From: Methanobacteriota archaeon
GTDB taxonomy: Archaea > Undinarchaeota > Undinarchaeia > Undinarchaeales > Undinarchaeaceae
Reading direction: 5' to 3'
Length of the DNA: 50,654 nt
NCBI GenBank assembly: GCA_002687935.1
Contig: NZBN01000004.1
Location: forward strand, 1-50,654
Of the stretch, positions 16,555-24,297 are shown piece by piece. Position 1 is the stretch's first letter. Each line of letters starts with the position of its first letter. The notes under the pieces are model-generated. The model was not told the DNA's origin. It saw only the letters and a program-made list of their open reading frames with translations, and did no database searches. The translations under genes were made by a program, and so were the position numbers.

Positions 16555-17423
16555 CTGAAATAAAATCCGGATACGATGTTCCACAGAGTATGCGTTATGA
16601 AGAGAAAGTATTAGGAGCACTAACTTTCAGACAGGTAATCTATCTCCTCCTCGGAGGAATTGTAGCAATCTTCTTCTGGAAACTGCCACTGATAGAGACT
16701 GTAAGAATATCTCTCTCTGCTATTTCACTTATTTTAGGACTTATACTGGGCTTCGCCAAAGTAAAATCAAGGAATGCTGATGAACACCTCTATAGTATCG
16801 CTAGGTATCACCGCAGGCCAAAGCGCTTCGGCTACCTTGATGCTGAAATGGCGAAGCTCATTGGAGTTAGTGGAATAAAAAACGGGGCAGTTCTTATGGA
16901 TAACGGGACAGTTCTCGCGATAGTACAGGCAAGTCCGATAAACTTCACTATGCGTTCTGAAGAAGATAAGGAGGCAATAATAGGACGCTACAGAAGGTTT
17001 CTTGACTCTCTGGATTTCCCCATACAGATACTTGTGAGGACTGTGAAGTTAGATATCGAACCATATTTGAAATCAGTAAAAGAGCGGGCCAATAAGTCAA
17101 AAGGAAAGAAGGCAGGAAAACTCTTCGAACATTTCTGTAAGTATTTTGAGAAGACTATTAAAGAGAGGAATGTGAAAAACCGTCTCTTTTATGTTATAGT
17201 TCCGGCGGGAAAGACGCGAAAGGATCAAAGTGAAATTGATTCAAGAGTTTCTCTTTGTATAGACGGACTATCCGGCTGTGGGATAAAAGCAAGAAGACTA
17301 AACTCAGGAGAACTAGCACCACTTCTGGCCAGTTTTCTTGAAGGCCATATTGAAGAAGATTGGGGCTACATCTCTCCGATTACAGTACTTGGAAATTTCG
17401 AAGGAAGGAAGGAAAATGTTTAA
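16551..17423 (+). CDS. PrgI/VirB3-like membrane protein fused to a TraC/VirB4 N-terminal-like domain
   Basis: Of 290 residues, the first ~80 form a PrgI domain: amphipathic VPQSMRYEEKVLGALTFRQ followed by two close transmembrane helices (~29-43 and ~48-66). A cytoplasmic domain follows, containing a beta-strand and INF-MRS-EE-fLdSLDFPIQI pattern like the N-terminal lobe of VirB4/TraC ATPases, but no Walker motifs. PrgI is the VirB3 equivalent and recruits VirB4 to the inner membrane. Overlaps of four bases upstream and eight downstream show tight coupling with the channel and ATPase genes. Confidence 0.75.
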   Translation: MTEIKSGYDVPQSMRYEEKVLGALTFRQVIYLLLGGIVAIFFWKLPLIETVRISLSAISLILGLILGFAKVKSRNADEHLYSIARYHRRPKRFGYLDAEMAKLIGVSGIKNGAVLMDNGTVLAIVQASPINFTMRSEEDKEAIIGRYRRFLDSLDFPIQILVRTVKLDIEPYLKSVKERANKSKGKKAGKLFEHFCKYFEKTIKERNVKNRLFYVIVPAGKTRKDQSEIDSRVSLCIDGLSGCGIKARRLNSGELAPLLASFLEGHIEEDWGYISPITVLGNFEGRKENV

Positions 17424-19161
17424 TCTGAAAAGAAAGCAGAGTGAGGAAAAGGGAGTACAGGAAATTCTGAAACCCAGCTCAGTTTCTATTGGACAAGATA
17501 AAATAAACATAAATGACAGGTACAATCGAATAGTGATGGCAGCTGGCTGGCCCGGAAGAGTTCAGGAAGGTTTTCTTGACAGAATTATTACAGCAAAGGG
17601 AGAGTTTGACATAAGCCTGCATATCCATCCAATGACAAATGATGACAGTAGAGTTTATCTGGACAATGCCATAAAAAAGATGGATGCAGATAATTTCAGC
17701 CTTAAGAAAACAGGTAGTAGTAGTGCCACTCTGGCAAACAAAATAGCTGACGCTAATTCAACCCTGAAAAGAGTTGAATTCGGAGAAGAGAGACTTTTTG
17801 ACACATCACTCTATGTAAATGTAAAGGCTTATGATGACAGCGAACTGGAAAGGCAAACAAAAAAAGTCGAGTCCATAATGAGCTCAGTAAAAATTATTCC
17901 GAGGAGACCAGGATATAGAATGAGAGAAGGTATTGAAAGCGTTCTCCCCTTTGCTAGAAACAGACTTAGTGTAAAGAGAGCCCTGACGACTTCTGCTCTG
18001 AGTGCACTCTTTCCATTCACCACAAGTTATCTTGAACTCGAAGACGGAGGTGTTTTCCTTGGAGTCAATGAAAAGAACAACATACCTATAATACAGGACA
18101 TCTTCAGATTCAGGAACCCGAATGGAATAGTTGTCGGATCTTCTGGAAGCGGAAAATCCTTCGCGGCGAAACTGCTCGCAACAAGAGTTATGTGGAACGG
18201 TGCAAAGGTAAGAATAATAGATCCTGAAGGAGAGTACGCAGCCCTCGCCTCGGCACTAGGAGGGAAAGTTGTGAAAATTTCAAGGGATTCAAAGACCTGT
18301 ATTAATCTTCTTGACTTTATGGGACAGGATTATAGTGAAAAGCGGGAATCTCTTATGAGCTCCTTCGCCGTTCTTTTTGGAGATATGTCAAGCTATCAGA
18401 AATCCAGACTTGAGAGAGCAATATTGTCCGCCTACAAAATGAAGGGGATTGAAAAAGAAGTCAAAGAAAGTTGGCAAAATTCTCCGCCGATTTTATCTGA
18501 CCTCTATGAGGCACTTTCAGAAGAAATGGGAAAAGCAGAAACACAGAAACAGAAAGATGAGATTTTATCCATTATGTGCAAGATGGATATGTTCATTGAA
18601 GAGGACGGACTTTTTTCTTATCTTAACTCAAGAACTCAGATGGAATTTGAAAATCAATTAGTCGTATTTGATATATCTGAAATGTCTGAGCACGTCCAGC
18701 CCTTAATATTGCATATGATACTGGAATATCTGAACTATGAAATGAGAAGAGACAGGGAAAGAAGCTTCGTCGTAGTTGATGAGGTCTGGAAACTCCTTAG
18801 AGAACCAGCAGTAGTTGACCACATTTTCAAAATGGTTAAGACATCGAGGAAGTGGAATATGTCCCTCATCCTCATTACACAACAGGTAAGAGACCTTACG
18901 AATAGTGAGGCAGGAGAAGCCGTCCTGGCGAACACTAGTTTCAAATATATTTTTGGTCACGAGGCAAGTGATATGAAATACAGCCAACCCTTCTTTGGAC
19001 TGAATACAAGAGAAAAACAAATACTTCTGACAGCGAAACCAGGGGAGGGAGTCTTGATGTTGGGAGACAGTCATTACAATATAAAGATTGAAGCATCTCC
19101 AGAGGAAACTGAAATTATTACAACTGACGCAGATGTTCTCAGAAAAGTGGAAATTGATTAA
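17416..19161 (+). CDS. VirB4-family secretion ATPase
   Basis: This is a 581-residue hexameric-type ATPase. An N-terminal VirB4 domain precedes Walker A GSSGSGKSF (residues ~250-258), IIDPEGEY, Walker B SFVVVDEVWKLL, and the sensor-like LILITQQVRDL. It powers pilus assembly or substrate transport. I chose ATG 17416 over the track start at 17338 because a purine-rich AAGGAAGGAAA precedes it and it overlaps the PrgI stop by eight bases. No VirD4 coupling protein, VirB11 or relaxase is present in the window. Confidence 0.88.
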   Translation: MFNLKRKQSEEKGVQEILKPSSVSIGQDKININDRYNRIVMAAGWPGRVQEGFLDRIITAKGEFDISLHIHPMTNDDSRVYLDNAIKKMDADNFSLKKTGSSSATLANKIADANSTLKRVEFGEERLFDTSLYVNVKAYDDSELERQTKKVESIMSSVKIIPRRPGYRMREGIESVLPFARNRLSVKRALTTSALSALFPFTTSYLELEDGGVFLGVNEKNNIPIIQDIFRFRNPNGIVVGSSGSGKSFAAKLLATRVMWNGAKVRIIDPEGEYAALASALGGKVVKISRDSKTCINLLDFMGQDYSEKRESLMSSFAVLFGDMSSYQKSRLERAILSAYKMKGIEKEVKESWQNSPPILSDLYEALSEEMGKAETQKQKDEILSIMCKMDMFIEEDGLFSYLNSRTQMEFENQLVVFDISEMSEHVQPLILHMILEYLNYEMRRDRERSFVVVDEVWKLLREPAVVDHIFKMVKTSRKWNMSLILITQQVRDLTNSEAGEAVLANTSFKYIFGHEASDMKYSQPFFGLNTREKQILLTAKPGEGVLMLGDSHYNIKIEASPEETEIITTDADVLRKVEID

Positions 19162-19179
19162 CTTTCCAAGTTAAATCAA

Positions 19180-19188
19180 ATTTATAAC
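19180..19188 (+). promoter_or_regulatory. TATA box of the TrmB-like gene
   Basis: ATTTATAAC is centred about 26 bp before the ATG at 19210. The regulator can therefore be transcribed separately from the secretion genes. Confidence 0.65.
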
Positions 19189-19209
19189 TTAAACCACGAA
19201 GTTTCCATC

Positions 19210-19578
19210 ATGGCGATACAAATAAGGGCGATAGAGGAACTTTATGTATATCTGAAGCAATTTGGGCTTACAGATTATCAAGCACAAGGAACAGCTGCTG
19301 TGATGATTCTTGGAAAGGCAACTGCTAGGGAAGTCAGTAAGAATACAAACATACAGATGAAACACGTCCACAGAACTATGCAGGAACTTGGATATTTTGG
19401 GCTGATAGAAACTATAGAGACACGACCAATGTTGTATATCGCAAAGCCAGATGAGGTTCTTGAACGTCTAATAGGCATGAAAGAGGAGAAACTTGAAAAA
19501 CTTCAGAGCAAGAGAGAGGACCTTCTTGGCACAATAGAGGACTACCAGAGCTCAGTGAAGCTGACAATAGAAGTCTGA
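19210..19578 (+). CDS. TrmB-like winged-helix transcription regulator
   Basis: This 122-residue protein has an N-terminal winged helix-turn-helix (LKQFGLTDYQAQGTAAVMIL then TAREVSKNTNIQMKHVHRTM), the typical opening of TrmB/TrmBL1 proteins. A short coiled coil follows (~83-110). The sugar-binding C-terminal domain of full TrmB is missing. It sits just behind virB4 with its own leaderless promoter, so it may control the secretion module; that is inference. Confidence 0.75.
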   Translation: MAIQIRAIEELYVYLKQFGLTDYQAQGTAAVMILGKATAREVSKNTNIQMKHVHRTMQELGYFGLIETIETRPMLYIAKPDEVLERLIGMKEEKLEKLQSKREDLLGTIEDYQSSVKLTIEV

Positions 19579-19907
19579 TGGAACAACACTTGCTCGACGC
19601 AAAGGCAGAGGCATTCTCTTATTCTGCAAGATTTCCAGAAAAGCGATGGCGACGAATTGAACTGATGCAGAGAGTTGCAAAGGCGATTCAGAGGACAAGA
19701 GATAGTTGGTGTTTTTCTGATATTATTTATGCAATTGAACTTGCATATGGAGAAGAAACAGTAAACGAAAAACTTGTTGAGACACTTGCACTTGAGGGGG
19801 AAGAGTGGATAAACTCTTCTGAGAATATAGAATCATTGGGAGAAGATGGGATCGAAGAAGCCTTTGCTTTCATCTCTAAGACAGAAGACGACGATCTATA
19901 TTTTTGA
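19578..19907 (+). CDS. Unknown acidic helical protein behind TrmB-like gene
   Basis: This 109-residue, mainly helical protein is soluble, with an acidic C-terminus (KTEDDDLYF). Its ATG overlaps the TrmB-like stop by one base (TGATG), so the two are translated together. No family recognised and no catalytic motif seen. It may be a partner of the regulator. It is convergent with the small gene that ends at 19911. Confidence 0.6.
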   Translation: MEQHLLDAKAEAFSYSARFPEKRWRRIELMQRVAKAIQRTRDSWCFSDIIYAIELAYGEETVNEKLVETLALEGEEWINSSENIESLGEDGIEEAFAFISKTEDDDLYF

Positions 19908-19910
19908 ATT

Positions 19911-20054
19911 CTAGTTCTTTCTGAATCTCTGCGGAATTACACGATTGAAAAATTTCTTGTATTTCTTGACTAGAACGGTTCCAAGAACTGCAAGTACGGC
20001 CAGTTTCACTAGAACGTAGATTCCATATACACCGAGTAGTAATTTTATGGGCAT
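19911..20054 (-). CDS. 47-residue single-pass membrane protein
   Basis: This ORF is too short for the track. It starts MPIKLLLGVYGIYVLVKLAV, one transmembrane helix of about 25 residues, followed by a very basic tail (KKYKKFF...QRFRKN). A full Shine-Dalgarno GGAGGT stands 5 nt before the ATG, unusually strong for this genome. A TATA-like TTTTATAG is centred near 20086. Two lysine-rich patches after the helix suggest a cytoplasmic C-terminus. Function unknown. Confidence 0.6.
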   Translation of the reverse strand: MPIKLLLGVYGIYVLVKLAVLAVLGTVLVKKYKKFFNRVIPQRFRKN

Positions 20055-20106
20055 GATACCTCCGCTACGAGTATTTTTAACTATAAAAGCATTGTGGAAG
20101 CAACAT

Positions 20107-20114
20107 ATTTATAT
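20107..20114 (+). promoter_or_regulatory. TATA box of ORF 20135
   Basis: ATTTATAT is centred 25 bp upstream of the ATG at 20135, implying a leaderless transcript. Confidence 0.65.
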
Positions 20115-20134
20115 CAACCAAAACTATGTGAGTT

Positions 20135-20656
20135 ATGGCAGATTACAAAGACTCAGATATATACAAAGGATATACTAAACCATTTCAGGCTCTCATTAAC
20201 ACTACGTTTAGAAATAAAAGGCGCGAATGGATTATAGTCCCGATGGGAACTGATGAAGAGCATCACTATAAATGGCTGGCAAGCTCATATTTCATACGAG
20301 ATTTATGCAAAGATGCACCACAGAGCGCCCAGTACGGATTCTATACAGTTCTTCCATACATTACAATAATGTGGGAAGGGAGAGGAATAACCTTGAACCA
20401 GGTCAGAGAAACTATTGATGGACAGAATTGGGCAGTATTGTTCAGGAGTGGAAACACCAGAGATAACACTTCTGCATTGTTTGAACAGATTAAAGGTCAT
20501 TTACAAACTCAATTCGGAGCAAGTTATGAAATCATTGAAGGAGTCGAGATTTCAGGAAATGGTTATAATTTGAACAGAGAGCTTAGAGAGAAGCTTGAGA
20601 AACAAATATCAGATTTCAGGCCAGTAAGAAAAATTGGTGTTTTTAAGAAGAAGTAG
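20135..20656 (+). CDS. Unknown soluble protein, 173 residues
   Basis: No signal peptide or transmembrane helix is visible. Mixed alpha/beta composition with several aromatic residues (YGFYTVLPYITIMWEG) and a basic C-terminus ending KKK. I recognise no family. It has its own leaderless promoter and is convergent with the protease gene, 13 bp apart. Position between the secretion module and the protease makes a surface or secretion role possible but unproven. Confidence 0.6.
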   Translation: MADYKDSDIYKGYTKPFQALINTTFRNKRREWIIVPMGTDEEHHYKWLASSYFIRDLCKDAPQSAQYGFYTVLPYITIMWEGRGITLNQVRETIDGQNWAVLFRSGNTRDNTSALFEQIKGHLQTQFGASYEIIEGVEISGNGYNLNRELREKLEKQISDFRPVRKIGVFKKK

Positions 20657-20669
20657 CTAAAGTTCGCTT

Positions 20670-22283
20670 TTATTCTTCCTCTTCAGAAGCTCCACTTTCA
20701 ATCCATTTATTTAGAAATTCTGCTGCAAGAGCTTTTATCCTCATAACTTCTTTGTTGTAGGATTTTCCGTAAGAATACTTTTCTGAATATTCCCCAAAGT
20801 TGTGCTTTGCAGTATCAAAATACTCTGCAATATCGTCAGAACCCATATTTTCAAGGCTATCAATATGAAGTAGCCCCATTGCAGTTCGACGCCAACGCTG
20901 ATACTTTTCTGTGATTTCAGTAGCGTTCATCTCCTTCCATTCCCCTTCTGAAAGGGCGTCCGAAAAATCTTTCCACTCAGAGGGTATGTCCCCCTTCTTT
21001 TTGTAGTCCCTAGTCTTCCCCTCAAAAGGATCGAAAACAGGTGGAATATAACCAAGGGGTAGTAAGCCTGAAAGTATAACAGGTGGCTCAACAAGAAGCT
21101 TCAGAAGAAGCTCTTCAGTAATCCACACATAACCCCCTTCTCCAAAGCCCTTACCCCAACTATTCCTGATTTTGAAAGCCTTGACTCCACCACCTTTGTG
21201 TGGATAGTGTGAGTGGTAACCAACAATCGTCATTGCATGACATTCGTCTTTACCACCTGAAGTTTTTGTATAAAGAGATTTTGTATGATGGTTGAAATTT
21301 CCATAAGTATCCATAGCTATGTATATTGGGTCTCCTTGTTTCAGCCAAGATATCCACTCTGAAGTGTCAGTTCTGGAAAGTTTTAATGACTTCTGTGCAC
21401 CCCTTCGTCTTGCATCGTCTTCTATAATAGTAGCATTTTCAGGTTCCTCTGTAGGATTCTTTTTGAACTTATTTGGCTCATCTGATTCTTGATCCTTGTA
21501 GCTCCACAAAGCCTCGGTGCAAATTCCTTTATATGAAGCACGTGATTCATCTGTAATGCATGAAAAAATATTTTGAGTTAAGCTACCCACATCAGAATTT
21601 TTAGCTTCAACCCCTCTCCCGAAATAGTAAAGGAAGAGAGGAGAAAGTACCTCACTCTTTCCGTCAATATTGTGGTAGTATTCCACCATACAAGAGGCAG
21701 CAAATGCAGCGCAGGAACCTAGCCCCCCTTGTGACCTTACACCCAGAAAATTTTCAGAAAGGTCAATTAAAATTTCTTCAGTATTAATTTCTTCTTTTTC
21801 GGAATCTGATAGCTCATCAGCCTCCTCTATTTCATCGAGGTCTTCGTCGACGTGGAGCTGAGGCTCTTCACGCTTTTCATCCGGCATATCTGGATCACTA
21901 TCTACAGAGTCTGCCAAATCTACCAGACCTTCAGGGTCTATTCCCTCTCGTCGCTCGCCAGCGTCTTCTTCATCCGCAGGCGCAGGAGGAGTAGGTCTTC
22001 TTCTGCCAGGTCCTCCGTCAAAGCCTAATCGACGAAATAAGAAAATAAGTGCCACTACAGCTACCAGGAGGATAATTATTCCAGAGCCGCCCCCTCCGCC
22101 GCCAGTTGCTCCGCCACTGCTTCCGCCACTAACAGCAGAACCTCCACCTCCGCCGAAGGAAATACCACCAAAACTCTCCATTATGCCCAGACCAAGGAGT
22201 CTGTCAGCAAAGAAGAGTGCGCCTATAATTACAATAAGGACTATGAGGATTTTACCAAATTTCCCATACTTTTTCTTAAACAT
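20670..22283 (-). CDS. Membrane-anchored papain-like (C1) cysteine protease
   Basis: This 537-residue protein has hydrophobic helices at ~11-31 and ~68-84, bracketing a glycine/serine-rich loop. A long acidic linker (~100-170) then leads to a C1-type peptidase domain. The catalytic set looks complete: Q185 and C191 in SQGGLGSCAAFA, H349 in DECHAMTIVGYH, N374 in IRNSWGKGFGEGGYVWI. Substrate is unknown; with both ends of the helical pair on the same side, the acidic linker and protease share a compartment. TATA-like CTATAAAG lies 22 bp before the ATG. It might process surface or secreted proteins of the nearby T4SS module. Confidence 0.85.
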   Translation of the reverse strand: MFKKKYGKFGKILIVLIVIIGALFFADRLLGLGIMESFGGISFGGGGGSAVSGGSSGGATGGGGGGSGIIILLVAVVALIFLFRRLGFDGGPGRRRPTPPAPADEEDAGERREGIDPEGLVDLADSVDSDPDMPDEKREEPQLHVDEDLDEIEEADELSDSEKEEINTEEILIDLSENFLGVRSQGGLGSCAAFAASCMVEYYHNIDGKSEVLSPLFLYYFGRGVEAKNSDVGSLTQNIFSCITDESRASYKGICTEALWSYKDQESDEPNKFKKNPTEEPENATIIEDDARRRGAQKSLKLSRTDTSEWISWLKQGDPIYIAMDTYGNFNHHTKSLYTKTSGGKDECHAMTIVGYHSHYPHKGGGVKAFKIRNSWGKGFGEGGYVWITEELLLKLLVEPPVILSGLLPLGYIPPVFDPFEGKTRDYKKKGDIPSEWKDFSDALSEGEWKEMNATEITEKYQRWRRTAMGLLHIDSLENMGSDDIAEYFDTAKHNFGEYSEKYSYGKSYNKEVMRIKALAAEFLNKWIESGASEEEE

Positions 22284-22344
22284 CGTATAATATTAAGGAA
22301 CTTTATAGCTATAATAGTTTTTCAAATTGAATTTTGAAAAAAAG

Positions 22345-22438
22345 TCCCCCCGGCTGGATTTGAACCTGCAACCTTCCGGTATCAGCACATACTGATGACG
22401 TTCTACAGCCGGACGCTCTGCCATTGAGCTACAGGGGG
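22345..22438 (-). tRNA. tRNA-Tyr (anticodon GUA) with 22-nt intron
   Basis: The acceptor CCCCCTG/CGGGGGG has the archaeal tyrosine identity pair C1-G72 and discriminator A. The anticodon stem TCCGG/CCGGA encloses CTGTAG plus an intron (22381-22402) inserted at the canonical 37/38 position. The intron forms an ATCAG/CTGAT hairpin, fitting a bulge-helix-bulge site. The T-stem has one A-A mismatch. A TATA box sits 27 bp upstream, so the tRNA is nearly leaderless. A T-run with a TTTCAAA/TTTGAAA hairpin follows. Confidence 0.93.
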
Positions 22439-22460
22439 ATAACATTTTGATGAATGTTTG

Positions 22461-22470
22461 CTTATTTAAA
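22461..22470 (-). promoter_or_regulatory. TATA box of tRNA-Tyr
   Basis: TTTAAATAAG on the minus strand is centred 27 bp upstream of the tRNA 5' end, so little or no 5' leader is expected. Confidence 0.65.
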
Positions 22471-22674
22471 TCTAGTGGGGTGCTTGCTTGTCTCGATGCT
22501 ATTATAGTTTAGTTCTGGCAAAGCTTATTTGGGAAGTATTATACTTATCTTTTTAAGCCTTGAATTATGGAGAAAATATACTTTTTTCATAATCTCCCTT
22601 GCATTATTTAACTGATCTTTAGTAAGACATTATTATATCAGAACGGAGTGAAATGGTTGAAGAGGGGAGTGTAG
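22471..22674. other. Intergenic stretch between tRNA-Tyr and tRNA-Val
   Basis: About 200 AT-rich bases without a supported gene. A 21-codon minus-strand ORF (22525-22590) has GGGAG five bases before its ATG, but its length and composition do not make it convincing. An ATTATG/CATAAT inverted repeat overlaps its beginning. Confidence 0.4.
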
Positions 22675-22748
22675 TGGGCCCGACCGGATTTGAACCGGCG
22701 ACCTTTACCATGTGAAGGTAACGTCATACCGAGCTAGACCACAGGCCC
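22675..22748 (-). tRNA. tRNA-Val (anticodon CAC)
   Basis: The acceptor is GGGCCTG/CGGGCCC with discriminator A. The anticodon stem TTACC/GGTAA surrounds loop TTCACAT. The T-arm is GCCGG-TTCAAAT-CCGGT. There is no intron and no encoded CCA. It lies downstream of purE in the same direction. A copy of its first 12 bases is found 52 bp upstream. Confidence 0.96.
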
Positions 22749-22800
22749 ACAAGTATTCTTTGGGTAGGGGTTACGCGCTTGCGCGTCTGACCACAGGCCC
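22749..22800 (-). repeat. tRNA-Val leader with duplicated tRNA 5' end and hairpin
   Basis: GGGCCTGTGGTC, the first 12 bases of tRNA-Val, recurs at 22789-22800. It is followed by AG, a hairpin ACGCG-CAAG-CGCGT, and AACCCC. The order (tRNA 5' end through GGTC, then AG, stem, AACC) is the same as in the two units before tRNA-Ser, although the stem sequence is entirely different. Confidence 0.65.
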
Positions 22801-22816
22801 ATCTGCATTCAATCGT

Positions 22817-23386
22817 TTAAAGCCAATCACCAGAAGGTCGCTCTTTTGGCTTCTCATCTTCTGCAGACTCTGTAGCTTCGCTTGTCTCTGCTACAGGGGC
22901 TTCATCTGACGATGAACCAGGAAGGTCGAAAAATGCAAAGCTCGAAGGTGACTCTGTAGAAGCAGGCATAGCAGCTCCGCTTTTGACAAGAGCTTCAGGA
23001 TATTTTATTCCAAGCACCCTCAGAGCAAGATAGGCGGCATTTTTTCCATTATCAACGCCGACAGCCGCAACTGGAACTCCGGCAGGCATCTGTACTGTCG
23101 AAAGAAGGCTGTCCAGACCTCCGAGTTTTGCATCTACTGGAACTCCGATAACTGGTTTCGCGGTTATGCTTGCAACAAATCCTGGAAGTGCAGCAGAAAG
23201 ACTGGCCACGCAAATAAAAACATCTGATGCGGAATCCAGCACTATTTCTCGAACTCTGTCAGGATTTTTGTGTGCAGAAGAGACTTCACAAAGATAGGGA
23301 ACTTCGTAGACATCCAGAACTTTTTTTACAGACTCGGCTATATGCATATCTGTTTCCGAGCCGACTAATAGTGTTATGTGCTTCAT
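22817..23386 (-). CDS. purE: N5-carboxyaminoimidazole ribonucleotide mutase PurE
   Basis: This 189-residue protein has PurE signatures: LLVGSETD (phosphate loop, usually GSxSD), SAHKNPDRV with the catalytic histidine, and GGLDSLLSTVQMPAGVPVA. It makes carboxyaminoimidazole ribotide in purine synthesis. An extra serine/glutamate-rich tail of about 35 residues follows the core. I start at ATG 23386 (MKHITLLVGS), which overlaps the kinase gene by four bases; the longer track ORF begins inside that gene. Confidence 0.9.
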   Translation of the reverse strand: MKHITLLVGSETDMHIAESVKKVLDVYEVPYLCEVSSAHKNPDRVREIVLDSASDVFICVASLSAALPGFVASITAKPVIGVPVDAKLGGLDSLLSTVQMPAGVPVAAVGVDNGKNAAYLALRVLGIKYPEALVKSGAAMPASTESPSSFAFFDLPGSSSDEAPVAETSEATESAEDEKPKERPSGDWL

Positions 23387-24297
23387 TCGATTGCCTCTTG
23401 CACGCTTTTTGCGAGCAGCTTCTCCATTGTTGGAAGACCTTCTCTTGCACCCATGTGCTGGATACATAAGGATGCAACTTTGCTTCCCATTTTTCCAGAC
23501 TCAGACAAAGTCCGTCCAGCAAGGATTCCGGCAAGGAATCCTGCGGCGTAGGCATCACCTGAACCTGTGCTGTCCACCACATTTGCAGGATATGTTGGGA
23601 TATTATATGACTCTTTCCTTGATGCGACATAGGAACCTTCCTTGCCACGAGTTACAGCAATTCTTTTGACTCCCAGCTTGAAGAGCCGGCTACACGCGCC
23701 TTCGTAGGACTCGTCCATGAGATATTTTATTTCCTCCTCATTTATGAGAAGGATGTCCGTCTTTTTGAGTATTGGAATTAATTCACTGTAACCGAAATGG
23801 GACATTACCTTGCCAGGAGAAAAACTTAGTTTTGTTTTTCCCAGTTTCTTGACAAGAGCCTTTTGAAGGTCCAGTTTACTGGAATCAACAAAGGAAGACA
23901 TATGAAAATATTTTGCCTTCTTAATTTGCTCAGTATTTATGTCACTTAGCTCGAGCTCTTTTGCCACGCCAGAATCTCTGTAAAAAGTTGAGGCACCAGA
24001 TTTATCAATTATAGCAAGTATTTTAGAAGTCTGCCCTTTTTTCTTTGAAACTCCTGATATTTTGACAGACTCTTTTTTGAGAATTTCCATAATATCCTTT
24101 CCTGCAGAATCAGAACCTACAACACCCAAAGCGGCTGTTTTGAAACCTAATCTTGAAAGTCCGACAAGAGTATTTGCGGCTGAACCGCCTGCCTCTTCTT
24201 TTTGTTCAAGTATACAAGCCTCTCGACCGTATGATGCAGAATCAACCCTATACAGAATATCCGTATTCAGATTTCCGAAGCCGATTACATCAGACAT
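23383..24297 (-). CDS. PfkB-family sugar/nucleoside kinase
   Basis: This 304-residue ribokinase-fold enzyme has N-terminal GFGNLNTDIL, GGSAANTLVGLSRLG for substrate binding, and the C-terminal signature DSTGSGDAYAAGFLAG with the catalytic aspartate. The substrate cannot be read from sequence. Its place between purD and purE, overlapping both (8 and 4 bases), suggests a nucleoside or ribose substrate feeding purine metabolism. Confidence 0.88.
   Translation of the reverse strand: MSDVIGFGNLNTDILYRVDSASYGREACILEQKEEAGGSAANTLVGLSRLGFKTAALGVVGSDSAGKDIMEILKKESVKISGVSKKKGQTSKILAIIDKSGASTFYRDSGVAKELELSDINTEQIKKAKYFHMSSFVDSSKLDLQKALVKKLGKTKLSFSPGKVMSHFGYSELIPILKKTDILLINEEEIKYLMDESYEGACSRLFKLGVKRIAVTRGKEGSYVASRKESYNIPTYPANVVDSTGSGDAYAAGFLAGILAGRTLSESGKMGSKVASLCIQHMGAREGLPTMEKLLAKSVQEAIE

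Noticed and set aside
15265-19161. Conjugative plasmid or integrative element
   Set aside because: No relaxase, VirD4, integrase or replication gene is nearby, and the surrounding genes are chromosomal housekeeping genes.
22525-22590. 21-codon minus-strand ORF with GGGAG before its ATG
   Set aside because: It is very short, with no distinctive composition and no well-placed promoter; kept only as a note in the intergenic entry.
22712-22909. Plus-strand ORF of 65 codons over tRNA-Val and its leader
   Set aside because: It runs antisense to a tRNA and the purE 3' end and has no protein features.
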